Source of the DNA: an uncultured Bacilli bacterium
Lineage (GTDB): Bacteria > Bacillota_I > Bacilli_A > RF39 > UBA660
Length of the DNA: 64,000 bases
Assembly (NCBI GenBank): GCA_934167695.1
Contig: CAKPLP010000005.1
Coordinates: 1-64,000 of the forward strand
Direction of reading: 5' to 3'
This document shows positions 17,207 through 27,131 of this stretch, in pieces (position 1 is the stretch's first letter; each line of letters begins with the position of its first letter). The notes under the pieces are model-generated. The model searched no databases, was not told the DNA's origin, and saw nothing but the letters and a program-made list of their open reading frames with translations. Both the position numbers and the translations under genes were made by a program.

Positions 17207-20200
17207 TCAAGATTTTAATTTTAAAATTAATTGTAATAATTCAACCAAATAATAAATTGGATGTTTTTCTAATTTAATAATATCTAAAATTATAACAAGA
17301 TTATTCCCTCTTTTTTGAAATCTAAACATATTTGTAATTTTAAAAGAATCCACAAAAAGAGTTTCTATATTGATTTTTTCTACTACCGTCGGTTCAAATA
17401 TAAGTTCTATAGAATTTTTTGTTTGTAAAACCTTATTTAATGGTATTTTATTTGCAAGTTTTTCAAACCATTCTTCATACATATAAATAATCATATCTTC
17501 ATCCACTGAACCAAATCTATCTTCTATTTCAGCCTTAACAGAATTAAACTTCTCATTTGAATCAATAGTATTAATTTTTCTATGAATTTCAATCTTTAAA
17601 TCCTCATCTGAAATATAACTATCTTTAATATGTGTTGATACATTAATAAGAGGTTTTAGATCATCATCATCTTCCTCTACTTTTTCACCTTTTCTCCTAC
17701 TAATTTCATTATTAAGCATTTTTAAATATAAATCTATACCCACACTATCTATAAAACCAGCCTGTTCACTTCCTAAAATATCACCTGCACCTCTTATTGA
17801 TAAATCTCTAGTTGCGATAGAAAAACCACTTCCAAGTTCAGTGAATTCTTTAATAACATTTAATCTTTTAATTGCAGTTTCCGTAAGATTTTTAAATGGT
17901 TGATACATTAAATAAGCATAGGCAAACTTATTACTTCTTCCAACACGTCCCCTAATTTGATAAAGTTGACTAAGACCAAAATGATCAGCATCCAAGATAA
18001 TCAAAGTATTAACATTTGGAATATCTATACCAGTTTCAATTATAGTAGTACACACCAATACATCAAATTTATGATGAATAAAATCAATCATTCTATTTTC
18101 CAATACCTCTTTACTCATTTGACCATGAGCAAAAAGTACTCTCGCATCTGGAACCAATTTTTTTATTTCAAAAACCTTTTTCTCTATATTTTCTACATTG
18201 TTATACAATAAAAATACTTGACCATCACGAGACAATTCCTTATATATTGCATCTTTTATAATTTGATTATTTTCTTCAATTACATAAGTTTGAACTGGAT
18301 ATCTATTAACCGGAGGAGTTTCTATAAGAGAAAGACTCCTAATACCAGTCATTGACATCTGAAGAGTTCTAGGAATAGGAGTAGCCGTAAGAGTCAAAAC
18401 ATCAACATTAGATTTATATTGTTTAATTTTCTCTTTATGTTTTACTCCAAATCTTTGCTCTTCATCTATAATTAATAAACCAAGATCACGAGGCATAATA
18501 CGATCATTTAAAAGTCGATGAGTACCAATAACCATATCAATAGTTCCATCCTTTAATCCTTCTATAATTCTATTAGATTCAGTAGTAGTTGTAAATCTAT
18601 TAAATAACGCTATATTAACTGGAAAACCTTTAAATCTAGTTAAAGCATTTTTATAATGTTGATTGGATAAAATAGTAGTAGGACATAAAAATAAAACCTG
18701 TTTAGAATCACAAATAGCCTTAAATGCGGCAACAAAAGCTACTTCTGTTTTACCAAAACCAACATCACCACACAATAAACGATCCATCGGTTGAGGTTTC
18801 TCCATATCCAATTTTATCTGATTTATAGAAAGTTGTTGATCCTTAGTAAGTTCATACGGAAAAGCCTTTTCAAATAATCTCATTAAATCATTATCTTTAG
18901 AAAAAGCAAATCCTCTACGGCTCTCCCTTTCTGCATATAACTTTATCAATTCATCAGCCATATCAGCAACTTTTTTACTAACTCTAGTTTTTGTTTTTTG
19001 CCAATCAGTACCAGAAAGTTTATTTACTTTAGGAACCATTCCTTCTTTACCAGAGAATTTATTCAAATTGTCTATCTTTTCAACTGGTATATACAACTTA
19101 TCCTTACCTTGATAAATTACTTCTATATAATCCTTATCCATACCATTAATAGAAAGTTTCTTAATACCATGATAAATTCCTATACCATGTACATTATGAA
19201 CAACATAATCACCAATTTGAAGCTTATTAATATCAGTAATTTTTGTAGAATATTTAAATTTAGTCTTATACTTTTTATTTTCTTCCCTATTAATAAATAA
19301 CTCTCTACTAGTTAAAAAAACATAATTATCATAAATAAAACCTTCATCTAAATTAGAATCTATTAAATTAACAATTCCATCACAAATATTATTAAAATCA
19401 GTAAATTTATAACTACAATCAATATTCTTTTCTATATTTTTTAATTGATAATCTTTCAAGCAAATTAAAACTGTCTTATTATTATCAATAGAATTATGAA
19501 TAAAAGTATTAATTACACCTTCATTTTCATTAAAATTATCTATTGAATGAACATCATAATTAATTATTTCATTTAAATTTTTCTTGCTAATATTATTTAA
19601 ATTCATATAGTAGATATTATTAGTGGTAACAATATCATACAAAGAAAACATATACTTACCAGCATAATTAGTGTCTCTAGATTGCTGATAAGTCATCATT
19701 TCTTCAACAATATTCTTATAACTAACTTCTAATTGTGAATAATCTTTAAAAATAGTATAACTATTATCTAAATATTCAATAATTGAACTAACATTAGTAT
19801 AATCAGGTAAATATTTTTGTTTTCCAAATTTTTCATTTTCTACTTCTACATTAGTTAAAAATTCAAAATATGGATATATAGTTATTTTATTTACATCTGA
19901 AATAGATTTCTGACTATTTGAATCAAAATAACGAATAGATTCAATTTCATCACCAAAAAACTCAATTCTAACAGGATTATCTTCTCCAATAGGAAAAACA
20001 TCTACTACAAAGCCTCTTAATCCAACCTCTCCGGTATTAGTAACAATAGTTTCTCTTTCATATCCAATAGAACACATTTTTTTAAATAAATCAGCTGGTG
20101 AAATCAAACTCCCTACACTTAATTCAACAATACTAGAAAGATATTCTTTTTTAGTAGGTAAATATCTTAAATATCCCATTAAATTAGTAATAACAATACA

Positions 20201-20509
20201 TTTTTTGTTACTAATAGATATATTTTTTAATGTTTCCATTCTATTAATCAATAAGTCCGGACTCATTGCCACCGCTTCACTAGTAAGAAAATCATCCATT
20301 GGAAACAAAAAAACATCATCTAAAAAAGAACTAACTATTGAGTATAATTTATTAGCCTCATATAAAGAATTTACAACCACTATAATATTACGATCTTTTT
20401 GACAATACAAATTAGATAAATAAAAACCAAAAAAACCATCGGTAAGACCTGTTATACCAATGTTATCTAATTCATTAAATTTTATAATTTCAGTAAGTTT
20501 TTGCATCAT
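17207..20509 (-). CDS. mfd: Transcription-repair coupling factor Mfd
   Basis: A roughly 1100-residue ATP-dependent translocase that removes stalled RNA polymerase and recruits UvrA. In order: a UvrB-like N-terminal region, the RNA-polymerase-interaction domain (LQIGDYVVHNVHGIGIYHG), helicase motif I (GDVGFGKTE near 580), motif II DEEQ (near 681), motif III TATPIPRT, and motif VI QIRGRVGRS. The C-terminal TRCF regulatory domain follows. The start is ATG at 20509 or the next ATG, with AGGTGAT just upstream; an in-frame extension would run into pth. It follows pth closely, as in Bacillus. Confidence 0.96.
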   Translation of the reverse strand: MMQKLTEIIKFNELDNIGITGLTDGFFGFYLSNLYCQKDRNIIVVVNSLYEANKLYSIVSSFLDDVFLFPMDDFLTSEAVAMSPDLLINRMETLKNISISNKKCIVITNLMGYLRYLPTKKEYLSSIVELSVGSLISPADLFKKMCSIGYERETIVTNTGEVGLRGFVVDVFPIGEDNPVRIEFFGDEIESIRYFDSNSQKSISDVNKITIYPYFEFLTNVEVENEKFGKQKYLPDYTNVSSIIEYLDNSYTIFKDYSQLEVSYKNIVEEMMTYQQSRDTNYAGKYMFSLYDIVTTNNIYYMNLNNISKKNLNEIINYDVHSIDNFNENEGVINTFIHNSIDNNKTVLICLKDYQLKNIEKNIDCSYKFTDFNNICDGIVNLIDSNLDEGFIYDNYVFLTSRELFINREENKKYKTKFKYSTKITDINKLQIGDYVVHNVHGIGIYHGIKKLSINGMDKDYIEVIYQGKDKLYIPVEKIDNLNKFSGKEGMVPKVNKLSGTDWQKTKTRVSKKVADMADELIKLYAERESRRGFAFSKDNDLMRLFEKAFPYELTKDQQLSINQIKLDMEKPQPMDRLLCGDVGFGKTEVAFVAAFKAICDSKQVLFLCPTTILSNQHYKNALTRFKGFPVNIALFNRFTTTTESNRIIEGLKDGTIDMVIGTHRLLNDRIMPRDLGLLIIDEEQRFGVKHKEKIKQYKSNVDVLTLTATPIPRTLQMSMTGIRSLSLIETPPVNRYPVQTYVIEENNQIIKDAIYKELSRDGQVFLLYNNVENIEKKVFEIKKLVPDARVLFAHGQMSKEVLENRMIDFIHHKFDVLVCTTIIETGIDIPNVNTLIILDADHFGLSQLYQIRGRVGRSNKFAYAYLMYQPFKNLTETAIKRLNVIKEFTELGSGFSIATRDLSIRGAGDILGSEQAGFIDSVGIDLYLKMLNNEISRRKGEKVEEDDDDLKPLINVSTHIKDSYISDEDLKIEIHRKINTIDSNEKFNSVKAEIEDRFGSVDEDMIIYMYEEWFEKLANKIPLNKVLQTKNSIELIFEPTVVEKINIETLFVDSFKITNMFRFQKRGNNLVIILDIIKLEKHPIYYLVELLQLILKLKS

Positions 20510-20510
20510 A

Positions 20511-21077
20511 TCACCTATTTTTTTTATTATATTTACTGACCAACACATCAAAAGAATCTACAAAAAAATCATCTAAAATATGATTTACAACAATACTTAA
20601 TTCATCATAAATTTTAGCATCATTTATATTAATTTTACCTAAAACATAATCTTTAGTATCAATATTCTTATTATTAGCTATCCCTATTTTTAATCTTTTA
20701 TAATTTTGAGTACCCAAATGTAATTCAATATTTTTTAAACCATTATGTCCCCCACTACTTCCTCTTTCTTTTAACTTAAAATTCCCTATTTTCAAGTCCA
20801 AATCATCACTTATAATTAAAATATCATTAAGAGGAATTTTATAAAAATCCACAAACTTTCTTACAACTTCTCCAGATAAATTAATATAAGATTGTGGTTT
20901 TAAAAATATAACCTTTTCTCCATTAATATTAGTATCTAAATATATTCCATTAAACTTAGATTTAAAATTTGATAATCCCTTTGTATTCAAATACTTATCA
21001 ATCATATAAAACCCTATATTATGACGAGTATTGTCATACTCTTTGCCGGGATTACCCAAACCTACAATTAATTTCAT
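20511..21077 (-). CDS. pth: Peptidyl-tRNA hydrolase
   Basis: A 188-residue enzyme that recycles tRNA from peptidyl-tRNA dropped by the ribosome. Family motifs are VGLGNPGKEYDNTRHNIGF with the catalytic His (about residue 20), FLKPQSYINLSG, ISDDLDLKIG and RGSSGGHNGLKNI. The ATG at 21077 behind GTAGGTGAT places the conserved motif at residue 5 as in homologues; the frame continues 20 codons further upstream without support. Same length as Bacillus SpoVC. One base separates it from mfd. Confidence 0.96.
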   Translation of the reverse strand: MKLIVGLGNPGKEYDNTRHNIGFYMIDKYLNTKGLSNFKSKFNGIYLDTNINGEKVIFLKPQSYINLSGEVVRKFVDFYKIPLNDILIISDDLDLKIGNFKLKERGSSGGHNGLKNIELHLGTQNYKRLKIGIANNKNIDTKDYVLGKININDAKIYDELSIVVNHILDDFFVDSFDVLVSKYNKKNR

Positions 21078-21081
21078 ATTA

Positions 21082-21927
21082 TCACCTACTTTTACCTTTA
21101 TCAATGTATTCTTTATATATAACAGATTTAGCAACATTTCTTTCTTTAGCCACTATCTTTATAGCTTCCATTTCAGATAAGCCATCATCCAAATATAATT
21201 TTATATGCTCAATAACATCTAAATCTCTATAATCAACTTGTTTATTACAACCATCAACTACAATAACAAATTCACCTTTAACTTTCAATTCACTCATTAC
21301 TTCACTAATTTTTCCTCTAAAAACTTCTTCATGAATTTTTGAAATCTCCCTGCTTAAAGATATTTTTCTATCTCCAAAAATATCATACATATTTTGTAAA
21401 GTATTTTCTATTCTATGAGGAGCTTCATAAAATATCATAGTAAAAGGATAGTTTTTAAGCATTTCTAATTCCTTTTTTTGTTTACTATTTTTAGAGTTTA
21501 AAAATCCATAATATAAAAAATGTGAAGGATCTAATCCAGACATAATTAACGCTGGCACAAAAGCATTAGCACCGGGTAATCCTATTACATTATATCCTTG
21601 TTCAATAACATATTTAGCAACAACATATCCGGGATCACTGATAATAGGAGTTCCTTGATCTGTAACCAACCCTATTGACTTATTGTTTTTCAACTCATCT
21701 ACAACATATTTTTTTATTTTTTCTTCATTATATTCATGACAACTAACTAATTTTTTAGAAATATTATAATTTTTTAAAAGTTGACCAGTGACACGAGTAT
21801 CTTCACATAAAATAAAATCAACTTCTTTTAATAAATTCAAACTTCTCATTGTTATATCTTCTAAATTTCCAATAGGAGTAGGAATTAAATATAAAGAATT
21901 AGTATTAACATAACTTTTTTGAATCAT
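21082..21927 (-). CDS. rsmI: 16S rRNA 2'-O-ribose C1402 methyltransferase RsmI
   Basis: A 281-residue tetrapyrrole-methylase-fold enzyme that methylates the ribose of C1402 in the 16S decoding centre. Signatures are LYLIPTPIGNLEDITMR, ILCEDTRVTG, GLVTDQGTPIISDPG, GLPGANAFVPAL and FYEAPHRI. Its ATG overlaps the trmN6-like stop (ATGA), with GGGAGG upstream. It is followed four bases later by pth. Confidence 0.95.
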   Translation of the reverse strand: MIQKSYVNTNSLYLIPTPIGNLEDITMRSLNLLKEVDFILCEDTRVTGQLLKNYNISKKLVSCHEYNEEKIKKYVVDELKNNKSIGLVTDQGTPIISDPGYVVAKYVIEQGYNVIGLPGANAFVPALIMSGLDPSHFLYYGFLNSKNSKQKKELEMLKNYPFTMIFYEAPHRIENTLQNMYDIFGDRKISLSREISKIHEEVFRGKISEVMSELKVKGEFVIVVDGCNKQVDYRDLDVIEHIKLYLDDGLSEMEAIKIVAKERNVAKSVIYKEYIDKGKSR

Positions 21928-22661
21928 TTCATTACCTCCCTAATTAAATTTGCATATTCCTCAGACTCTTTACTATCATTATATAAAATAAAAGGACGAT
22001 CTACAATAAAACCAGAACTACCATTCTTTAAAGCTTCCAAATAAAACAAGCAAGGATAACTATTGATATCATTATATACAAATCTTACATATTTAGGTTC
22101 TAAATTATATCTTTTTAAATATTCAATAATTTCTATAAATCGATCAACTCTATTTACAATGCAAAAACTGCCCCCTTCTTTTAATAATTGATTAGAAATA
22201 TTAATTATATCCTCAATCGTTATTGCAATCTCATGTCTTGCAATAGTTTTATGAACATCCAAATTTTTAGTACTCTTTTCATCTTTCTTAAAATATGGGG
22301 GATTAGTAACAATTAAATCATAAGAATTATATAAGTTTTTATCTTCACTAAATTTTTTTATATCTTGGTTATAAACACTTATCATAGATTCCAAATTATT
22401 ATATTTAATAGAATCTTTAGCCAAGTGAGCCAAATCTTCTTGAATTTCTACAGCATCTATTTTAGCATTACTATTTTTTAATCTAAGAGATAAAATCAAA
22501 GAAACTATTCCATTACCACAACCAATATCTAATATTTTTTTAGTTCTATACTTAATATTAGCAAAATTAGCCAATATTACACTATCTATAGAAAAACAAA
22601 ACCAGTTTTGATTTTGATAAATCTTTAGATCATATCCTAATACATCATTCAGTTCCTTCAT
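21924..22661 (-). CDS. trmN6: tRNA1(Val) A37 N6-methyltransferase TrmN6-like (YabB)
   Basis: A roughly 245-residue class I SAM methyltransferase. The SAM loop KILDIGCGNGIVSLIL and the adenine-N6 motif TNPPYFK are clear, followed by HKTIARHE, typical of the YabB group. It modifies adenosine in tRNA; the exact target is inferred from the family. The start is uncertain: ATGs at 22673, 22667 and 22661 are all in frame and none has a strong ribosome binding site. All overlap ricT, so translation is probably coupled. Its place between ricT and rsmI matches Bacillus. Confidence 0.85.
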   Translation of the reverse strand: MKELNDVLGYDLKIYQNQNWFCFSIDSVILANFANIKYRTKKILDIGCGNGIVSLILSLRLKNSNAKIDAVEIQEDLAHLAKDSIKYNNLESMISVYNQDIKKFSEDKNLYNSYDLIVTNPPYFKKDEKSTKNLDVHKTIARHEIAITIEDIINISNQLLKEGGSFCIVNRVDRFIEIIEYLKRYNLEPKYVRFVYNDINSYPCLFYLEALKNGSSGFIVDRPFILYNDSKESEEYANLIREVMK

Positions 22662-23433
22662 AATCATTACCATAATTAATTCTTATAATATTTTTATCAG
22701 GAAGTTCTATTAAACACTCTTTTTTAAAAATATCTATAGAAATTACTTTTCCAGATTTTTTACCATAATGATAAATAGAACCCATTTTTGGGGCATCCTT
22801 TTTTAAATCGCTATATGTCTCATCCTCGTACTTTAAACAACATAAAAGCCTACCACACAATCCATTGATCTTAGAAGGATTTAATGCAAGGAATTGATTT
22901 TTAGCCATATTAATAGAAACACTATTAAAATCAGTTAAAAATGAATTACAACAAAGAAATAAACCACAAGGTCCTATACCACCTACAATTTTAGCTTTAT
23001 CCCTTATTCCTATTTGTCTTAATTCTATTCTTGTTTTATACTTGTCCGCTAATTTCTTCGCAATTTCCCTAAAATCAATTCTATTATCAGCTACAAATAA
23101 AAAGAATAATTGTTTTCTATCAAAAGTATAATATGAATCAACAAAATTCATACTTAATCCCATTTTATTTTGTAATTTTTTAGCTTCCAATAACGCCTTT
23201 TTAGAATCCGAATTATTTTTTTCAATAATTCTTTCATCAGACTCATCAACTTTTCTCACAATTTTATTTAAAACAGAATCTGATGTATCATCAACAAATC
23301 CCAATACTTGTCCACTATATAAAGATTTATCAATACTTATTATTACACGATCGCCAACTTTAACAATATTATTTTCATCAAGAAAAATTCTTTTTTCACG
23401 TGTATTATCTTGCAATACTAATACATTACTCAT
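22645..23433 (-). CDS. ricT: PSP1-domain protein RicT/YaaT
   Basis: A 262-residue protein with the PSP1 signature and cysteine clusters (IGPCGLFLCC and GLCGRLLCCLKYE) that bind an iron-sulfur cluster in the Bacillus RicA-RicF-RicT complex. There the complex steers RNase Y mRNA processing and influences competence, biofilm and sporulation. The core spans about residues 85-200. No ricA or ricF is visible here. It overlaps holB at its start by four bases; yabA, which normally follows it in Bacillus, is absent. Confidence 0.93.
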   Translation of the reverse strand: MSNVLVLQDNTREKRIFLDENNIVKVGDRVIISIDKSLYSGQVLGFVDDTSDSVLNKIVRKVDESDERIIEKNNSDSKKALLEAKKLQNKMGLSMNFVDSYYTFDRKQLFFLFVADNRIDFREIAKKLADKYKTRIELRQIGIRDKAKIVGGIGPCGLFLCCNSFLTDFNSVSINMAKNQFLALNPSKINGLCGRLLCCLKYEDETYSDLKKDAPKMGSIYHYGKKSGKVISIDIFKKECLIELPDKNIIRINYGNDYEGTE

Positions 23434-24248
23434 GAAATCACCTCATTAATATCAAGTATCAAATTATCTAACATAAGTTTATAATTAAGATTATATTCAA
23501 AATTCTTCAAATACTTTTCTATAACTAAAATTAATTTTACTAATTGTTCATTTGATACAAAACTAATATTATCAATAATAGTAGTTTTTCCGTTAATAAC
23601 TAAAAAAAAGTATTCTTCAATATTCTTTAAATATTTAGTAGCCTCTAATTTATCAGGAATTAAAGTAATAATATGATTATATGACAAAAAAACATTATTT
23701 TTAGTAAATAAGGTATTAATTAAATCAATCGTTTTTTCATCAAGATTTATCTCATCATCATTTTTTAATGAAAATACCTGACATCTAGATCTAATAGTAT
23801 CCAGAACATTATATCTATTATTCGTTAATAATATAGCAATAATATTAGGAGAAGGTTCCTCCAAAAATTTTAACATAGTATTACCAGATGACGAATTTAA
23901 TTTTGAAGCATCTGTAATTACGTATATTTGTTTATTATTATATATTGATTTTTCTTTAAAAGCCGTCTTTATATCCAAAAGTTGTTCTTTTTTTATCCAA
24001 CTTCCTGACGGATCTATTATTTTTAAATCTGGATAACTCTTAGCATTAATTAAGTTACAAATATTGCATTCATGACAACAATTATCGACTTTATGCTGTG
24101 GACATAATAATAATTTTACTAAGATATCTAAAAATTTTTCTATTTCATTATATCCATTAGTTTCAATTAAGTAAGCATGAGAAATTTTTTCATTTTCTAT
24201 TTCCTTCATAATTACATTAAAAAAATCATTTTGTATTTCAAATTTCAT
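23430..24248 (-). CDS. holB: DNA polymerase III delta' subunit
   Basis: A 272-residue clamp-loader subunit. An N-terminal AAA+ domain carries a four-cysteine zinc module (CPQHKVDNCCHECNIC near residues 50-65) and a sensor region (LKFLEEPSPNIIAILLTNN). The P-loop is degenerate, as is normal for delta'. It works with DnaX and delta to load the DnaN clamp. It lies upstream of ricT as in Bacillus (the ATGA overlap couples them), but tmk, yaaQ and yaaR, usually just before it, are missing. Confidence 0.92.
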   Translation of the reverse strand: MKFEIQNDFFNVIMKEIENEKISHAYLIETNGYNEIEKFLDILVKLLLCPQHKVDNCCHECNICNLINAKSYPDLKIIDPSGSWIKKEQLLDIKTAFKEKSIYNNKQIYVITDASKLNSSSGNTMLKFLEEPSPNIIAILLTNNRYNVLDTIRSRCQVFSLKNDDEINLDEKTIDLINTLFTKNNVFLSYNHIITLIPDKLEATKYLKNIEEYFFLVINGKTTIIDNISFVSNEQLVKLILVIEKYLKNFEYNLNYKLMLDNLILDINEVIS

Positions 24249-24264
24249 ATAACCACCTACTCAA

Positions 24265-24450
24265 CTATAAAACAGTTAATTTAAATAAAATCAATGCAAA
24301 CAATCCAGGAGCACCAAGAATAGTTACAAAAATTATAGTTATAACATTAATCGGAATAATTAAATTAAAGTTAGTAGCAATAATATTATAACCATATAAT
24401 AGAAAAGAACTAAAAACTATCTGCCTTAAAATTTTAAATATTTTTTCCAT
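24265..24450 (-). CDS. bofA: BofA-family pro-sigma-K processing inhibitor-like protein
   Basis: A 61-residue double-membrane-segment protein whose C-terminal half (IPINVITIIFVTILGAPG then LFALILFK) matches the diagnostic BofA pattern. In Bacillus, BofA holds the intramembrane protease SpoIVFB inactive until the forespore signal arrives. It is shorter than Bacillus BofA (87 residues), having lost part of the first membrane segment. It keeps the recR-to-bofA neighbourhood of Bacillus, which supports the call. Confidence 0.78.
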   Translation of the reverse strand: MEKIFKILRQIVFSSFLLYGYNIIATNFNLIIPINVITIIFVTILGAPGLFALILFKLTVL

Positions 24451-24490
24451 AATATCACCCTTAGCAAATAATATGAAAAAAATAAAAAAG

Positions 24491-25087
24491 TTATTCTATC
24501 TCTTTTCTATCATACATCGCTCTCTCTAAAGTTAAAGTATCTACATATTCCATATCAGCTCCCATTGGAACTCCACTAGCTAATCTAGTTACTTTTATAT
24601 CTAATCCATCTAAAATTCTTTTAATATATAATGCAGTAGTTTCACCCTCAATGCTAGGTTTAAAAGCAAAAATTATTTCATTAAAATCGCTATCTTTAAT
24701 TCTATCAATAAGTTTTCCTAATCCAATATCTTCAGGATTAATACCATCAATCGGTGAAATCAATCCATCTAAAACATGATAATAACCTTTAAAAATTCCC
24801 ATACTTTCAAATACAAAAACTGTTTTTACATCATCTACAACACATAATACATCTTTATTTCTAGTAGAATCACTACAAATACTGCACAATTTATCTTCTG
24901 TTAGAACATTACATTCAGTACATTTATGTACCTTATTTTTTACATCTTTTAATCCATTAGAAAACAATTCTATTTGATCATCATCAAATGCTAAAGTCGC
25001 AAAAGCCAATCTTTCAGCTGTCTTTTGACCAATTCCGGGTAAATATTTAAAAGCCTCTATTAAACTTTTTATACTCTCTGGATACAT
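24491..25087 (-). CDS. recR: Recombination protein RecR
   Basis: A 198-residue protein with a helix-hairpin-helix (FKYLPGIGQKTAERLAF), a Cys4 zinc finger (CTECNVLTEDKLCSIC) and a Toprim domain (LCVVDDVKTVFVFE ... FAFKPSIEGETTALYI). RecR works with RecO and RecF in loading RecA at gaps. It sits three bases after ebfC in the conserved dnaX-ebfC-recR order. Confidence 0.96.
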   Translation of the reverse strand: MYPESIKSLIEAFKYLPGIGQKTAERLAFATLAFDDDQIELFSNGLKDVKNKVHKCTECNVLTEDKLCSICSDSTRNKDVLCVVDDVKTVFVFESMGIFKGYYHVLDGLISPIDGINPEDIGLGKLIDRIKDSDFNEIIFAFKPSIEGETTALYIKRILDGLDIKVTRLASGVPMGADMEYVDTLTLERAMYDRKEIE

Positions 25088-25090
25088 ATA

Positions 25091-25384
25091 TTAAAATAAT
25101 CCTGGAATACTTCCATACTTTGACATTTTTTGTTCAGTAATATCATCAACTTTTTTATTAGCTTGATTAACAGCCACAACCAACATATCTTGTAATATTT
25201 CAATATCATCATTTTCTAATGTATCACTATTAATGTTAACTTCTAGCAATTCCTTCTTTCCATTAACTTTAACTGTAACTAATGAACTTTCACCAACAAA
25301 CTCCATATTATCTATTTCATTTTTTATTTTCATCATATCTTTTTGCATATTTTGTGCCTGTTTCATTATTGCTTGCATATTCAT
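25091..25384 (-). CDS. ebfC: YbaB/EbfC nucleoid-associated protein
   Basis: A 97-residue DNA-binding protein of the YbaB/EbfC family. It has an N-terminal helix with AIMKQAQNMQKDMMKIKNEI, a central beta sheet (VTVKVNGKKELLEVNI), and a C-terminal helix with VAVNQANKKVDDITEQKM. It lies in the conserved dnaX-ebfC-recR block. Confidence 0.94.
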   Translation of the reverse strand: MNMQAIMKQAQNMQKDMMKIKNEIDNMEFVGESSLVTVKVNGKKELLEVNINSDTLENDDIEILQDMLVVAVNQANKKVDDITEQKMSKYGSIPGLF

Positions 25385-25409
25385 TATTTATCACCATTCC
25401 TTTTCTTAT

Positions 25410-27062
25410 TTAACACACTTCTACTATATCACCAAATATATCAGATGCGCTATTATTATTTGTATTTTTTTCTTCTTTTTTATCGAACACTAGTTCTTGT
25501 TCTTCTATATATTTATAAGTAATATTATTCTTTTTGTTTTTCACATATTCCTTTGCAGCATCATTCCAATCAGAATCAGTAATTATAGCCAATTTTTTAT
25601 TAATATTCAATTTTTCTTTTAATACTTTTGACATTGCATCAATATTATTTAAATTTTCTAAGACTATAGATTCATATTCATAACTAATTATCAAATAATC
25701 CTCACTTGAAAGTCTAAGATTACCTTCCAACAATGCACAAACTAAATAACCTATTTGTTGATCAAAAACAAAATCATTTAATTTTTCAAAGCTATTCTTA
25801 TCTTTATTTAGTTCCTCCTTAGTTGCATTAATAAAGGCATTATTCAAACGTGTTTTCATAATATTCATTATATTAGAATTTAATAAGTTATTATCGCTGA
25901 CAATAGAAGTTTCATGTGAAACTTGATTAACAACACTATGATTTTCTTCTTTAGCACTTATTGCTGGTTCATTTATATTCTCTTTCTTCTTAATGGATGC
26001 TTTATCATTAGAAATTATTTCCCGGGAAATAATTTTATTATTATTTATAAAAGATAAAAACATTATTTCTATATATATTTTAGGATTTGAACTTTTTTTA
26101 ATATCAAACATTTTTTCATTTATAAGATTTGCCAATTTTTGATAATTGTCTATATTTACCTTACCAGTTTCATTAATGTATTCCGAAATAATCTCTTCCT
26201 TTAAATAATTTAATAATTGAATCATTATTTGAATAAGATTTTTTCCTTTATCATTCCATTTTTCCAAAAAATTAATTGTAGAAATAGCATCAAAATCAAA
26301 TATATAATTTATCAATTCTTCTAAATCACTTTTAACAACTAAGCCATTCAAATTTAAAAAATCATTCATTAAAATTTTACCATCTGAATAAGAACTTAAT
26401 TTATCAAGCATTCCTAAAGAATCTCTCATTCCACCATCTGATACTATCGCAATATTCTTTAAAACTTCTATATCAACATCAATATTTTCTTTTTTAGAAA
26501 CCATAGTTAAATTATCTATAATATTTTGTTCAGTCATTCTAGAAAAATTAAAGCATTGACATCGTGAAATTATTGTTTCAGGAATTTTTTGAGGATCAGT
26601 AGTAGCTAATATAAATATAATATGTTCAGGTGGCTCTTCTAATGTTTTTAAAAGAGCATTAAATGCTTGAATTGTAAGCATATGAACCTCATCAATAATA
26701 TATACTTTATATTTCAATTCACTAGGAACCAAATTGATTTTTTCTCGTAAATTTCTAATTTCATCAACACCATTATTAGAAGCAGCATCTATCTCTATAA
26801 TATCAAGACAATCATCACCAGAAACATTACATATATCACAACAACCACAAATATCACCATCATTATTATTTAAACAATTAACTGCTCGTGCAAATATCTT
26901 AGCTGTGGATGTTTTTCCTGTTCCACGTGGACCAATAAACAAATACGCATGAGAAATTTTATTATTTTTTATAGAATTTTTTAATGTTTTTACAATTATT
27001 TCTTGTCCAACTATATCTTCAAATTTTTTAGGTCTATATTTTCTATATAAAGTTTGATACAT
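25410..27062 (-). CDS. dnaX: DNA polymerase III tau/gamma subunit
   Basis: A 550-residue AAA+ clamp-loader ATPase. It has a Walker A (IGPRGTGKTSTAK near 44-56), a four-cysteine zinc module (CGCCDIC region), Walker B DEVHM and sensor motif (LKTLEEPPEHIIFILATT), then a tau-specific C-terminal region (370-550) rich in Lys/Asn. The frame is intact. The coding sequence contains a perfect Noc-site palindrome at 26017-26030, encoding ISREI, which uses an unusual CGG arginine codon to preserve the site. It has its own promoter and a GGTGGTG ribosome binding site. Confidence 0.95.
   Translation of the reverse strand: MYQTLYRKYRPKKFEDIVGQEIIVKTLKNSIKNNKISHAYLFIGPRGTGKTSTAKIFARAVNCLNNNDGDICGCCDICNVSGDDCLDIIEIDAASNNGVDEIRNLREKINLVPSELKYKVYIIDEVHMLTIQAFNALLKTLEEPPEHIIFILATTDPQKIPETIISRCQCFNFSRMTEQNIIDNLTMVSKKENIDVDIEVLKNIAIVSDGGMRDSLGMLDKLSSYSDGKILMNDFLNLNGLVVKSDLEELINYIFDFDAISTINFLEKWNDKGKNLIQIMIQLLNYLKEEIISEYINETGKVNIDNYQKLANLINEKMFDIKKSSNPKIYIEIMFLSFINNNKIISREIISNDKASIKKKENINEPAISAKEENHSVVNQVSHETSIVSDNNLLNSNIMNIMKTRLNNAFINATKEELNKDKNSFEKLNDFVFDQQIGYLVCALLEGNLRLSSEDYLIISYEYESIVLENLNNIDAMSKVLKEKLNINKKLAIITDSDWNDAAKEYVKNKKNNITYKYIEEQELVFDKKEEKNTNNNSASDIFGDIVEVC
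26017..26030. promoter_or_regulatory. Noc binding site (NBS) inside dnaX
   Basis: The 14-bp palindrome ATTTCCCGGGAAAT matches the Bacillus Noc consensus exactly, within the dnaX coding region. It is one of four in the window and the only one in a gene. Confidence 0.8.
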
Positions 27063-27085
27063 AATCTTTCACCACCACTAATAAA

Positions 27086-27113
27086 ATTATATCAAATTTT
27101 TTCTTATTTTAAA
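27086..27113 (-). promoter_or_regulatory. Promoter for dnaX
   Basis: Minus strand: -35 TTTAAA (27108-27113), a 16-base spacer and -10 TATAAT (27086-27091), in the 69-base gap between tadA and dnaX. Confidence 0.5.
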
Positions 27114-27131
27114 TAAAATTTATTATAAATT

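Noticed and set aside
25908..25923. parS-like AGTTTCATGTGAAACT in dnaX
   Set aside because: One central base is changed (CATGTG instead of CACGTG), which should weaken ParB binding; it lies in coding sequence. Possibly a degenerate site but not called.
26925..26942. CACGTG palindrome with TTCC/GGACC arms in dnaX
   Set aside because: It encodes the conserved PRGTGKT P-loop and mismatches parS at several bases, so protein coding explains it.
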